From contig NZ_MRDL01000009.1 in assembly GCF_002008365.1 (NCBI RefSeq), positions 62,001-126,000 on the forward strand: a DNA stretch of 64,000 bases. The letters are read 5' to 3'. Below, one piece after another: positions 11,214 to 19,757 of this stretch. The notes under the pieces are model-generated. The model ran no database searches, was not told where the DNA came from, and saw only the letters and a program-made list of their open reading frames with translations. Made by a program: the position numbers and the translations under genes. The number at the start of each line of letters is the position of its first letter. The stretch's first letter is position 1. The stretch comes from Rhizobium leguminosarum bv. viciae USDA 2370. Its GTDB lineage: Bacteria > Pseudomonadota > Alphaproteobacteria > Rhizobiales > Rhizobiaceae.

Positions 11214-11987
11214 ATGCTGACGCTTTATGGATCCGAAATAAACTCCCGTCTGCTGCTCGGCACAGCGCGATACCCCTCTCCTGCCGTCCTCTCCGAGGCT
11301 GTCAGGCAATCGGCGACGGAAATAGTCACCGTCTCGCTTCGTCGTGAGATGTCTGGCGGCCGCACTGGGGGCGCCTTCTTCGAGATGATCCGCGCACTCG
11401 GCGTTCGTATCCTTCCCAACACTGCAGGTTGCCACAGCGTCGGGGAAGCGGTGCTGACCGCAAGGATGGCACGCGAGCTATTCGCCACCGACTGGATCAA
11501 GCTCGAGGTCATCGGCAACCATGATACGCTACAGCCGGATGTCTTCGGCCTCGTCGAGGCGGCTCGCATTCTCGTCAACGAAGGTTTCGAAGTCTTCCCG
11601 TACACGACCGACGATCTGGTCGTGGCCGAACGACTGCTGGAGGCCGGCTGCAAGGTGCTGATGCCTTGGTGCGCTCCGATCGGCAGTGCCGCCGGGCCGC
11701 TCAATCCGACAGCGCTCAGAGCAATGCGGGCCCATTTCCCTGACGTGTCGCTGATCGTCGATGCCGGCATCGGTCGGCCGTCGCACGCAACGGCAGTCAT
11801 GGAGCTCGGTTTCGATGCGGTTCTGCTCAACACCGCCGTTGCCGGCGCCGGAGATCCCGCGGCGATGGCAGCCGCCTTTGCCGCGGCAATCGCCGCCGGC
11901 AAGCAGGCCTTTGACGCTGGCGTGCTGGAGCCACGCGACATGGCCGTCCCCTCCACGCCGGTGATCGGAAAGGCGGTGTTCACATGA
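11214..11987 (+). CDS. thiG: Thiazole synthase ThiG
   Basis: A 257-aa TIM-barrel enzyme joining 1-deoxyxylulose 5-phosphate, the ThiO product and ThiS sulfur into the thiazole phosphate. [10 protein letters not shown] contains the lysine that forms the imine with the sugar. [20 protein letters not shown] and [12 protein letters not shown] form the C-terminal phosphate site. It overlaps thiE by four bases. Its last 246 bases are duplicated at 54077-54322. Confidence 0.95.
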   Translation: MLTLYGSEINSRLLLGTARYPSPAVLSEAVRQSATEIVTVSLRREMSGGRTGGAFFEMIRALGVRILPNTAGCHSVGEAVLTARMARELFATDWIKLEVIGNHDTLQPDVFGLVEAARILVNEGFEVFPYTTDDLVVAERLLEAGCKVLMPWCAPIGSAAGPLNPTALRAMRAHFPDVSLIVDAGIGRPSHATAVMELGFDAVLLNTAVAGAGDPAAMAAAFAAAIAAGKQAFDAGVLEPRDMAVPSTPVIGKAVFT

Positions 11988-12604
11988 AGCTTGATCCGTT
12001 CTACCTGATCGTCGACGGCGCCGAGTGGATTGCCCGGCTGGTACCGCTTGGCGTCAAGCTGGTGCAGCTGCGCATCAAGGATCGTCGGGAGACTGAACTA
12101 CGCGCCGAGATCCGTCGCGCAGTTGCAGTCTGCGCTAAACATCAATCTCAGCTGGTCGTCAACGACCACTGGCGGCTTGCGATCGAGGAAGGTTGCGGCT
12201 TCGTACACCTCGGCCAGGAGGATCTTGCGACAGCGGACCTCGACGCGATCCGAGCGAGTGGCCTGAAACTCGGCCTCTCAACGCACGACGAACGCGAGCT
12301 GGAAACCGCACTGGCAGCGAGGCCTGATTATATCGCACTCGGTCCGGTCTACACGACGATCCTCAAGCAGATGAAATGGGCGCCGCAAGGGCTGACGCGG
12401 CTGAGCGAATGGAAATCGCGCATCGGCGACCTGCCTCTGGTCGCCATCGGCGGGTTGAATGTCGAACGGATCGAAGACGCCCTTGCTCACGGGGCGGATA
12501 GCGTCGCGGTCGTGACCGACATCATGCGGCATGAAAATCCGGAACTGAGAACAAAGCAATGGATCGTCGCGACAGCGCAGGCGAGAATCCGCAATCTTCA
12601 ATAG
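11984..12604 (+). CDS. thiE: Thiamine-phosphate synthase ThiE
   Basis: A 206-aa TIM-barrel enzyme coupling HMP-diphosphate and thiazole phosphate. Characteristic segments are [11 protein letters not shown] near residue 24, [36 protein letters not shown] and [11 protein letters not shown]. Last gene of the operon; no thiD kinase gene follows, so HMP phosphorylation is provided elsewhere. The first 117 bases are copied in the pseudo-segment at 54319-54435. No clear terminator follows. Confidence 0.94.
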   Translation: MKLDPFYLIVDGAEWIARLVPLGVKLVQLRIKDRRETELRAEIRRAVAVCAKHQSQLVVNDHWRLAIEEGCGFVHLGQEDLATADLDAIRASGLKLGLSTHDERELETALAARPDYIALGPVYTTILKQMKWAPQGLTRLSEWKSRIGDLPLVAIGGLNVERIEDALAHGADSVAVVTDIMRHENPELRTKQWIVATAQARIRNLQ

Positions 12605-12889
12605 GTCCTCAGGAAGCCATTGGCAATGGATTGTAAATCAGCAGATCGCCACGGAAATGGCACCATCAAAAAAGTCGGAGTTTGAACAATATGGACACCG
12701 AAAGCTCACCGGTCTTCAAAGGATATGAACTTCTGACCCATCAACCGCTGGCAAGGCTTACCTCTAGCCCATTCGCGATCGTGCCATGAAACAGTGACGA
12801 CAAAGAATTTAGGCAATCGGTCTTCCAAGCCTTGCTCGTAAAAGCACATGGATCTAATGAGGCGCGTCAGTGATCCTAGGGAGTTTAGA

Positions 12890-13129
12890 ATGCAAGTTTT
12901 GGTACGTGATAATAACGTTGAGCAAGCGCTCCGTTTTTTGAAAAAGAAGTTGCAGCGCGAGGGCGTTTTCCGGGAGGCTCGACTTCGGGAGCGTTTTGAA
13001 AAGCCGTCCGAAAAACGTGCTCGTGAGAAGGCCGAGGGTATCAGGCGCGTCCGTAAACTCGCTCGCAAAAAGCTTGAGCGGGAAAGCGGTATTTCGGCCC
13101 CAAAGAAGGCGAGAGCTTCTGGTCGCTAG
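12890..13129 (+). CDS. rpsU: 30S ribosomal protein S21
   Basis: A 79-aa basic protein beginning [20 protein letters not shown], the hallmark start of bacterial S21, with a Lys/Arg-rich tail. The frame is open 14 codons upstream, but GGGAG precedes the ATG at 12890 and the family starts here. S21 binds the small subunit near the anti-Shine-Dalgarno region and influences initiation. A stand-alone copy on a likely plasmid is probably a paralogue of a chromosomal gene. A weak 32-codon frame (12691-12789) lies upstream and is not annotated. Confidence 0.9.
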   Translation: MQVLVRDNNVEQALRFLKKKLQREGVFREARLRERFEKPSEKRAREKAEGIRRVRKLARKKLERESGISAPKKARASGR

Positions 13130-13260
13130 TGGGGATCGAGTGACGGATGTTTCGTCTGTCGAGGGTATGACGGCCGAGGGCGTACGTTATCGACCGTGAT
13201 CCGGCCTCCACCCAATGCCCGCTCGCTTGGCGGCTCCGCGCCAATACGGCTATCTGCGCA

Positions 13261-13287
13261 CAGCGTTAAGTTTACGGTGCCCGCCGA
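13261..13287. repeat. 27-bp repeat, copy 1 (possible IS end)
   Basis: Identical to 17962-17988 except one base, same orientation. The core, read on the minus strand, begins GTAAACTTAACGCTG, which resembles an IS66-like terminal repeat (these usually start GTAA). No IS66 gene remains beside it; it may be an IS end left after deletion. Confidence 0.5.
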
Positions 13288-13320
13288 TCGCATTCCACGA
13301 CCGCCCCTCCCCTCGGCAGA

Positions 13321-14055
13321 TCAGACATGCTGTCCGCCGTTGATGTGGATTTCGGCGCCATTGATGTACGAGGAGGCGTCACTGCATAAAAAGTATATTG
13401 TTTCTGCCACTTCGCGGGGCGTTCCAAGCCGAGCCATCGGGACTTCTTGCTCGACCAATGCGTTGGTGCCCGGCGACAGGATTGAGGTTTCGATTTCGCC
13501 CGGAGCGATCGCGTTTGCACGCACACCACGCGGGCCGAACTCATGGGCGAGCTCGCGGGTCAAGGAAGCGAGGCCGGCTTTTGACGCCGCATACGCAACG
13601 CCGGCAAAAGGATGAACGCGTGAGCCCGCGATCGAAGTCACATTGACAATGAGACCCTTGGCCGCCTCAAGCTCCGGCAGGAGCGCCCGCGCGAGCAGCG
13701 CCGTCGAGATCAGATTGACGTTCAGCACTTTCGTCCAGGTTTCAGCATCGGTTCCGACAACGCCCAGCCTTGATCCGCCCGGGCCTTTGGGCGAAATGCC
13801 GGCATTGTTGACCAGTGCGTGAAGCTTCCCATCAGGAAGACGCTCCCTAACCGCTGCGACAAGCCGGCCGATCTGAGAGAGATCTGCAAGATCAGCCTGG
13901 ATATGACTCTCCCTTGCAGTCGGCCATGCGCATTCCTCTGAAAATGGCTGACGCGACACTGTGAGGATGCGCCAGCCTTTCTCCTGAAAGAGCTTTACCG
14001 TTGCGTGGCCAATCCCGCGGCTTGCGCCTGTCAACAGCATGTATCCGGTTGCCAT
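13321..14055 (-). CDS. SDR-family oxidoreductase
   Basis: A 244-aa classical short-chain dehydrogenase. TGASRGIG at residues 9-16 binds NAD(P); NNAG lies at 83-86; catalytic Ser141, Tyr155 and Lys159 (YAASK) are intact; the C-terminus SYINGAEIHINGGQ is typical. The ATG at 14055 has GAGGG before it and fits the family better than the ATG five codons upstream. A perfect 16-bp palindrome sits ten bases before the start, suggesting tight repression by a neighbouring or distant regulator. Substrate unknown; it stands alone. Confidence 0.85.
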   Translation of the reverse strand: MATGYMLLTGASRGIGHATVKLFQEKGWRILTVSRQPFSEECAWPTARESHIQADLADLSQIGRLVAAVRERLPDGKLHALVNNAGISPKGPGGSRLGVVGTDAETWTKVLNVNLISTALLARALLPELEAAKGLIVNVTSIAGSRVHPFAGVAYAASKAGLASLTRELAHEFGPRGVRANAIAPGEIETSILSPGTNALVEQEVPMARLGTPREVAETIYFLCSDASSYINGAEIHINGGQHV

Positions 14056-14064
14056 AAGACCCTC

Positions 14065-14080
14065 ATACATCTAGATGTAT
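14065..14080. promoter_or_regulatory. 16-bp perfect palindrome upstream of SDR gene
   Basis: ATACATCTAGATGTAT is a perfect palindrome ending ten bases before the SDR start. A second short dyad, CTCAT-AA-ATGAG, lies at 14086-14097. The symmetry and position suggest a repressor site (GntR- or TetR-type dimers use such sites); which protein binds is unknown. Confidence 0.5.
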
Positions 14081-14267
14081 CATGCCTCATAAATGAGAAA
14101 GCGTTTGGCGCAAGATGTACGTTTGCCTACGCTCAAATATTATCGCATCGACGTCCACACAGACGTCATTCAGCAGCAGCTACACTCACATGCGCAAGGA
14201 TGACTCGTCCACCCTGATCGATGTCCATGATTGCCCGCGCCGCCCCCTCCCCCGATATCCAGTCTCA

Positions 14268-15221
14268 TTACTTGCGTACGAGCGCTGGGTGATCAACCGG
14301 CACCCAGCGGCCATCTTGGTCGTGTGAGATGCTCGCGTAGCTTTGTTCTGGTGTCCATTCCGGCGTCTCGGCAAACTGGAAAAAAGAGCTCAGATCCGAG
14401 TGACCACCCAAGCCGATCGAAGGGGTATATTGAGCTGCAAGCATAATCACACATGCGGCGACGGCGTTGAACGTGTGTTCGAGCCGCGCGTCACTGAATT
14501 GTGTTTCTCTATCGTGTTTGACCCGGTTATAAGCGTCGTACCAGGGGAGAGTCTTGGTGGGATCTTGAGAATTCCACCCGGCGAAGGGGCGAATAGGCGT
14601 TAGCCACGGATAGGGACGAAAGCCGACCGCATACTGATCGAGGCGCATGACCGGTAGCAACCGCACATAGTAGTTCGTGTTGAGTTTCTGGCCCGACCTA
14701 CCGTTCGCGACCAGGCCCCCCCGCCAATGCGCTTCGACCTCGGTCGCTGCAAGGATCAGCAGGTTGCGGATTTCGTGACCGTAAACACCCAGCGTTTCGG
14801 TATGGGGATGGACGGTTTGGCAGATGCGATCGAGATGATGCGTCAGAGCGCGCGCTTGACCAGCACCTACGGCAATCGTGTCGCGCTCTTCGCCGGCGCC
14901 GGGGTTTTTAGGATGGGCGAAGCTGCCATTTAGCGGCCTGGCGATGCGACGATAGTAGTGAGCTGGCGGGAGATCGAGGCGATGAAACGGCCCGGTCTCG
15001 GGTCCGCCAGGAGTAAACCAAGGAGTGTCTTCTCGAAATGCCGCCCAAATCGAGGCCCGTTTGCCCCTTTTAATATAGGTCCCCGCGCCCTGCTCGGGAT
15101 TGGAAACACCCAGCCTCACTGCCTCAGAGTCTTGGATACGCCACACCTGCGTCCCGGACCCATCATTGTCCTGGCGAAGATAGTGCGTCGGCGGCTCCTC
15201 TTCTCTCGTTCCGTCGCTCAT
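14268..15221 (-). CDS. Uncharacterised protein linked to AbiE pair, HEPN-like motif
   Basis: A 317-aa protein with no family I can name. It begins 39 bases after the AbiEii-like toxin gene on the same strand, so it is probably co-transcribed. The C-terminal third has WYDAYNRVKHDRE followed by a hydrophobic helix NAVAACVIMLAAQY, which resembles HEPN-type helical domains with a K/R-x-H-D-R patch. HEPN proteins are often RNases in defence systems, but this link is only a suggestion. No signal peptide. Confidence 0.6.
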   Translation of the reverse strand: MSDGTREEEPPTHYLRQDNDGSGTQVWRIQDSEAVRLGVSNPEQGAGTYIKRGKRASIWAAFREDTPWFTPGGPETGPFHRLDLPPAHYYRRIARPLNGSFAHPKNPGAGEERDTIAVGAGQARALTHHLDRICQTVHPHTETLGVYGHEIRNLLILAATEVEAHWRGGLVANGRSGQKLNTNYYVRLLPVMRLDQYAVGFRPYPWLTPIRPFAGWNSQDPTKTLPWYDAYNRVKHDRETQFSDARLEHTFNAVAACVIMLAAQYTPSIGLGGHSDLSSFFQFAETPEWTPEQSYASISHDQDGRWVPVDHPALVRK

Positions 15222-15260
15222 CCCAGGCCACCCTCGACGTCATCGTTCCAATTCATATCT

Positions 15261-16121
15261 CTACACCACGCCGAAGCGCTTGCGCATTTCAGCGGTGCGT
15301 AACCACGTGTCACCGGGCAAGCGTTCGATGAATGCCGCAAAAACGCTAGTAGATGACTGGAGGGTCGTTTGGTCGGTCAGCGCTTCGGCCTGCTGTGTCG
15401 GAAGCAATGGCTGCATGTCGGTCAGAAAGCGCGGCCGGGCAAGCTTCGCGAACATCCGTTGCTCAACCTGTGCCCGCGTGATGACCTGGCCCGAAAGTGC
15501 GACGTAGCGGCCAAAAAAGTCAGCCACTTTCTCCACATTCAGGCCCTCAAACGTCTCCAGGCCATGCGCCAGGTCATAGAGATCGCGACCCTTCTCCCGC
15601 TGCAGCAGCGCGCGCAGCTTGGTGGCCAACATTTCCTCACGGGAGAATGTCGGGACGGACGCATTCCCGGTGAACCATGGATTGGTCACGCCGAACGGCA
15701 AGTCGATCGGCGGATCATACGCTTCGATCTCGCTGATGTTGGTTTCGACCTTGAGGCGGATGGGGACGCCGCCGCCGTCCTCGGCCTCAATCCGGAATTT
15801 CAACTTGGGTGCGACCGGACTTGACTCGTACTGACCGTGTCCAAGCCACGGCTCGAGGACGACACGCAAGGCGTCCAGGACCGGGCCGATCGGCCCGGCC
15901 TCTGTGCGCACGAGATCAATGTCTTCCGAGTAGCGCAGCGGAGCCGGGAAGTGCAGTTTGTTGAGGGCTGTGCCGCCGCGAAACCTCAAGGCTTCGCGCA
16001 AGAAGGGGTCGGTGAATATCGCGACCACCGCCCGGCTGATAATCAGATCCTGTTCGATCTGACGTTGATCGGCCCAAGGCGCGACATTGCCCCACGCGAC
16101 AATATTCTGAGCTGGTATCAT
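15261..16121 (-). CDS. AbiEii/AbiGii-family nucleotidyltransferase toxin
   Basis: A 286-aa protein of the DNA-polymerase-beta-like nucleotidyltransferase superfamily. The GGTALNKLHF motif (from residue 49) and RYSEDIDLV (63-71) carry the catalytic glycines, serine and acidic pair. KLRALLQREKGRDLYDLAHGL matches the second conserved block of AbiEii. AbiEii proteins are growth-stopping toxins of type IV toxin-antitoxin systems and can abort phage infection. The start overlaps the antitoxin stop by four bases (ATGA), as expected for a coupled pair. All motif residues are present, so it is probably active. Confidence 0.88.
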   Translation of the reverse strand: MIPAQNIVAWGNVAPWADQRQIEQDLIISRAVVAIFTDPFLREALRFRGGTALNKLHFPAPLRYSEDIDLVRTEAGPIGPVLDALRVVLEPWLGHGQYESSPVAPKLKFRIEAEDGGGVPIRLKVETNISEIEAYDPPIDLPFGVTNPWFTGNASVPTFSREEMLATKLRALLQREKGRDLYDLAHGLETFEGLNVEKVADFFGRYVALSGQVITRAQVEQRMFAKLARPRFLTDMQPLLPTQQAEALTDQTTLQSSTSVFAAFIERLPGDTWLRTAEMRKRFGVV

Positions 16122-16945
16122 TCATCGGCCTCCGGATAGCGGCGGACGATGACCCGCCAACGCGGGTCGCGCTCAAGCACTTCAGTAGAAAAGTCGGGAT
16201 CGCCGGCTTCTTTGCGGTCCAGCTCCGTCCAGGGCAGGTTGCCGCGGTCTTCCAAGGCGATACGCATCGACGCCAGGCGTGGGCCGTGACCCAGCCTGTC
16301 GAGAAGGTAGCCGAGGCGCTGCACGACCGGCCGTTCGGTGACGCGCGACAGGTTGGTCAGGCTTTCGAAATCAATCTGCGGCTCGATATCCCTGAGGACA
16401 GTGAAGATGTTATCAAGACCGCCGGCGCCACGAGAATACCGCAGAATGTCGAGCGCTGTGAGAGCTGGTGACGACACTCTCATCGAACCTGTCTCGGTTT
16501 TCTTGTCGACAACGCCCGCGGCGACGGTCTCCATATCCTTTCGGTAGTAGAAGACGACGCGGTTGCGACCGGCCCTGATCTTGGGGAGCCGTTTGGCCGA
16601 CACGACTTGAAACTCCATCACGGCCTGATGCGTGGCACCGTGCAGTTCGGCAGCCTTAAGCAGACCGACATAATAGGAATTCCCCTCATGGCGCATCAGC
16701 GCGTCAATGTACCAGGTTGGTGGCGGAGCGCCCAATGACATGAATTGTGGAGGGACCACGATATAGAAGTCGTGGCGCGGGTTGAGGAGTAGTTTTCGAC
16801 GCTGCAAACGCTCGGCTGAGTCCAGGAACGCGCCACGATTGATGCCCAGCGCTTCGATCGCCTCTCGGCCATCAAAAACCACCCGCCCCTGGGAGAGCAA
16901 GTTTGATGTATAGGCGGAAAGCGCGGCCCGTTTATCGTGAATCAT
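16118..16945 (-). CDS. AbiEi-family antitoxin and repressor
   Basis: A 275-aa protein with an N-terminal winged-helix region (REAIEALGINRGAFLDSAERLQRRKLLL) and the AbiEi core (YYVGLLKAAELHGATHQAV, then ITRLP-like VVSAKRLPKIRAGR). AbiEi counters AbiEii without binding it and represses its own promoter. The frame opens at TTG 16951, but ATG 16945 is preferred: a good promoter places the transcript start at about the same base, so the message would be leaderless. Two matching dyads (16954-16972 and 17015-17033) lie just upstream. Confidence 0.87.
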   Translation of the reverse strand: MIHDKRAALSAYTSNLLSQGRVVFDGREAIEALGINRGAFLDSAERLQRRKLLLNPRHDFYIVVPPQFMSLGAPPPTWYIDALMRHEGNSYYVGLLKAAELHGATHQAVMEFQVVSAKRLPKIRAGRNRVVFYYRKDMETVAAGVVDKKTETGSMRVSSPALTALDILRYSRGAGGLDNIFTVLRDIEPQIDFESLTNLSRVTERPVVQRLGYLLDRLGHGPRLASMRIALEDRGNLPWTELDRKEAGDPDFSTEVLERDPRWRVIVRRYPEADE

Positions 16946-16950
16946 GTCCA

Positions 16951-16979
16951 ATTATCCGCTCTATGTGCAGACATTGCAA
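16951..16979 (-). promoter_or_regulatory. Promoter of the AbiE operon
   Basis: Read on the minus strand, TTGCAA (16979-16974) and GATAAT (16956-16951) are separated by 17 bases. Six bases after the -10 box comes the antitoxin ATG at 16945, so transcription should begin at or beside the start codon. Confidence 0.6.
16954..16972. promoter_or_regulatory. AbiEi operator, proximal dyad
   Basis: ATCCGC, seven bases, GCAGAC: a 19-bp near-palindrome covering the spacer and most of the -10 box of the AbiE promoter. It repeats the sequence of the distal dyad. AbiEi repressors are known to bind two inverted repeats at their own promoter. Confidence 0.65.
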
Positions 16980-17014
16980 CACGCTTTGTTTTAACAGGTA
17001 ATTCATGTTCGAAT

Positions 17015-17033
17015 ATCCGCGCTACATGCGGAT
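17015..17033. promoter_or_regulatory. AbiEi operator, distal dyad
   Basis: ATCCGC, seven bases, GCGGAT with perfect 6-bp arms. It is 61 bases from the proximal dyad (start to start), about six helical turns, so both would face the same side of the DNA. Confidence 0.65.
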
Positions 17034-17294
17034 TTTCCAACATGATTTCTCTCCATCGCTTGCAAATCCAGCCGCGGCGCGGACCTTCGCTTTGCGCGCC
17101 GGGAGGGACTCCTCGCCAAAGCGAAAGGCGACGCTGCGCATGCCGAATTTCAATTCCGTGACGCGGGCTGTTTCCTGAGCCGTCAGACGCTCGTTCCCTC
17201 AAAAAGGCCAGGCATGGCCTATGGCGTGAAAAGCTCTTCGCCGGACGTTGTCACGTTGTTTGAATGTGGCCACGTGAGGCCGAGCCTGCGCTTT

Positions 17295-17675
17295 TCAGGC
17301 AGGCCGTGCACTCACGGCTTCCCACGCGGCCATTGCCTGGCGTCGATGGGTTCGAATTTGTGCTGCGGAGCGGTTGGTCTGGGATGGGACGAAGAGGTTT
17401 CGGACGGCGGAGAAGATCGACACGAAATGTTGCAATGAGCCAACCGACCGGAAACCCTGTCGCGTTTGCTCCCGTTTTCTCAACGGCAGGTGAGAATTCT
17501 CCGCCCGGTTGTTCAAGCCTTTATGCGAGCGGTGTTCCACGTTCGGCATGACCTGGCGTTTGGCCGCCCCGTAGGAGCGCAATATGTCGGTGATCATACG
17601 CTTTGGCGGCATGCCCTGTTTCTTCAGAAGTCGCGTCAGCAGGCGCTTGGCCGCCTTGTCGGTGCACTCACGGTC
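17295..17675 (-). pseudogene. IS6-family transposase, C-terminal half
   Basis: The minus strand reads CTDKAAKRLLTRLLKKQG, then ITDILRSYGAAKRQVMPNVE and HRSHKGLNNRAENSH, the classical end of IS6/IS240-type transposases including the DDE glutamate region (NRAENSH). The N-terminal half with the first two catalytic aspartates is missing. A second IS6 fragment faces it from 17730. Confidence 0.75.
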
Positions 17676-17729
17676 ATGGGTGCGCTGCTACCTCAATTTC
17701 CTTACCGCTCAATCAATGTGACAGTACCC

Positions 17730-17930
17730 TCTCATCAACCCGTCCGACGGCGGGAGAGGATCATGAAGCGCTTCAAGTCAGCGCGACACCTTCAGCGTTT
17801 CGTTTCCGTCCACGACCCGATCGTCAACCTCTTTAACGTTCCCCGCCACGATATTCCATCCACCCACCATCGAGAATTGCGAGCAACTGCCATGCAAGCA
17901 TGGCGCCAAATCGCGCGGCACGCCGAATGA
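17730..17930 (+). pseudogene. IS6-family transposase, second C-terminal fragment
   Basis: On the plus strand SHQPVRRRERIMKRFKSARH and HLQRFVSVHDPIVNLFNVPR, ending before TGA at 17928-17930, is the tail of a different IS6-type transposase. It runs toward, and not in line with, the fragment at 17295-17675, so two separate elements have collided and decayed. Confidence 0.7.
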
Positions 17931-17961
17931 ACCAAAGCCTCACTCCCAGATCTTGTCTTCG

Positions 17962-17988
17962 CAGCGTTAAGTTTACAGTGCCCGCCGA
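17962..17988. repeat. 27-bp repeat, copy 2 (possible IS end)
   Basis: Matches 13261-13287 with one mismatch. Here it sits exactly at the break point of the IS5 transposase fragment on its right, which supports reading it as the end of an element that inserted into that transposase. Confidence 0.5.
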
Positions 17989-18154
17989 GCCGTTCGGGCA
18001 GGTCACGCCAGCGACCACCGGAACGGGCCACCCACAACAGCGCGTCCAGGAACAGCCGGTTGTTCGTGCGCGGGCCGCGTTTGCCCTTCGTGCCGCCCGG
18101 CACACAATCCTTGATCCGTTCCCACTGGTCATCCCGAAGCGCATCACAATCCAC
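17975..18154 (-). pseudogene. IS5-family transposase, N-terminal fragment
   Basis: From a GTG at 18154 the frame reads DCDALRDDQWERIKDCVPGG and FLDALLWVARSGGRWRDLPE, the conserved start of IS5 (IS427-like) OrfA proteins. Homology ends at the 27-bp repeat after RLG. Only about 58 codons are left. Confidence 0.7.
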
Positions 18155-18232
18155 GGCCGATCTCCAAAAGTTAGCCTTGAATCTGATTTGCGCCTCCGGC
18201 GGAATCCCAAACCGTTAAATCGTCACCACGAC

Positions 18233-18433
18233 CTAATTCGGTCGAAGCCTTTTGGTCGCAATCAGCATGACGAGATCTTCGGAGGCATCTGCGAGCGCCA
18301 GTGCCAATTCCGCAGCCGACCATCCACGTTTCTGCAAACTGACGAGCATTTCCACCATCGCGACTTCGACTTCTCGTCTGCAGCTCGAAATCGGCTTCAA
18401 TTCGATATGTTTCTCATCACATGCCGTAGTCAT
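18233..18433 (-). CDS. Small hypothetical protein (66 aa)
   Basis: A compact acidic-to-neutral helical protein (MTTACDEKHIELKPISS..., then VEMLVSLQKRGWSAAELALA) with coding-like codon choice and no homologous frame opposite. It looks more gene-like than its surroundings, but I know no function. It lies among IS debris, and no obvious ribosome site is visible. Confidence 0.4.
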   Translation of the reverse strand: MTTACDEKHIELKPISSCRREVEVAMVEMLVSLQKRGWSAAELALALADASEDLVMLIATKRLRPN

Positions 18434-18913
18434 CTTAGCCTCCGCTCTGCCATATGAAAGGCAGCGTCAACAATTTCGACAATGGGTGGATATGGTAGGG
18501 GTTGCATGCAAGCCTCAAGCCATTACGCATCGACACAGATTGCCTCGGCTGCGCGCAACCCCTCGCGCGCCATTATTTGCCGATGTCCGGCATCAGGAGC
18601 GTCTCGCATGAATCTGCACAATAGGCGGTGGAATTCTTCCCGGCGCCTGAGCGGGTGCACGCAGAATGATTTCTGTTGCAAGCCAACGCTTGCGCAAAGC
18701 GCGCAAGAACAATTCTCCGATAGTTCACGACCTATCCTCCTATTTTTGCATGTTTTGTTTTGAATAAATATCGTTTTATGTTGCCGGCGCCCCGAAACTA
18801 CATTGCACCGGCAGCTGCGTATTTTGGAATTTCCGAACTTCCTTCGGAATTAACCACTACTCATTTAGATATATGAACAGGACGCAATTGTCGTTATCGC
18901 CGCATCCTGAAAA
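18434..18913. other. Gene-poor spacer, AT-rich toward the right
   Basis: 18740-18900 is AT-rich relative to the surroundings. Short frames on the plus strand (18482-18763) show no motif. I found no convincing promoter or terminator. Confidence 0.4.
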
Positions 18914-19641
18914 TTATCGGTCCGTCCATTTCTGCTCACCAGGGAATATGATAAGTAGCTTATGCACGTAAAGCTTTAGCCAATTCGGCTTCTGTAAGAT
19001 GGCCTCAAGAAAACTTTGTCTGACACGGAAGACATCGGTTCTGTGACCGCGGACGATCTGGCGAACTGTTCCGCGGCTATAGCCAGGTTGTCGAACGATT
19101 TCTTTTATTGGAACGCCATCGGAGGAGAGCTTGGTCATCGTCGAATTCACGTCCTCACGCCGCAGATAGCTGTCATATTGCAGTCGTTCAGCGCAGGTGA
19201 GTAGCGCAGGATTGATCGTCGTAGCACCAATTTCGGTACGGATCGCTCGCATGGATTTGCGCACGACGTCGAGGAACGCCGCGCTGGCGTTCTCCATCAA
19301 ATGCCAACGATCTGCGACCTGAACGGCGTGTGGTAAAGCCTTAGCGGCAGCTTCACGATAGCCCCCGCCTCGGTCGCGGGAAACAATCGCAATTTCGGGG
19401 TGCTGAGCAAGGAAGGTGGAAACTGTCGCGATCTCCCGATCGGGCAGAAGCTTTATAATCCTTCGCTTCTCAAGATCACATACAACGGTGCCATAGCGGT
19501 GATTGCGGCGGAAAGCCCAATCGTCAACGCCGACGACGTTTAGAGCATCATCCTGCGTCATGGATTTTCTTCTCACCGCGCGGATGAGCGTGTCATTGCT
19601 GACTGGGATCATCAAGCGTTTGGCAAATGCTGCTGCAGGCC
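18914..19641 (-). pseudogene. ISL3-family transposase, internal fragment
   Basis: The frame carries the ISL3 core: RLMIPVSNDTLIRAVRR, VVGVDDWAFRRNHRYGTVVC (first catalytic Asp), IVSRDRGGGY, VQVADRWHLMEN (second Asp) and a helix-turn-helix-like GVPIKEIVRQPGYSRGTV. The N-terminal zinc-finger part is lost at about 19641, beside the 54-bp repeat, and after DVFRVRQSFLE the C-terminus is replaced by unrelated residues. Not functional. Confidence 0.8.
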
Positions 19642-19642
19642 G

Positions 19643-19696
19643 CCATCCACGGCGCGTCGCTGCCTGTTCTGCGCTTGTCACTCGACCGGCAGGAGG
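19643..19696. repeat. 54-bp dispersed repeat, copy B
   Basis: Second copy of the repeat at 6477-6530, same strand and length. It separates the ISL3 remnant from the remnant of a carboxymuconolactone decarboxylase gene. Confidence 0.6.
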
Positions 19697-19757
19697 TCTC
19701 TGTGGGATGGAGGAACGTTCGTCCCGCTCGAGGAGTAGCCCGCGCGCCGGCAGGCGT

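Noticed and set aside
12691..12789. 32-codon frame upstream of rpsU
   Set aside because: No ribosome site, and nothing supports translation; it may be a trace of a decayed gene.
17466..17729. Plus-strand frame joined to the second IS6 fragment
   Set aside because: This part is the antisense of the first IS6 fragment; only the section after 17730 has IS6 character.
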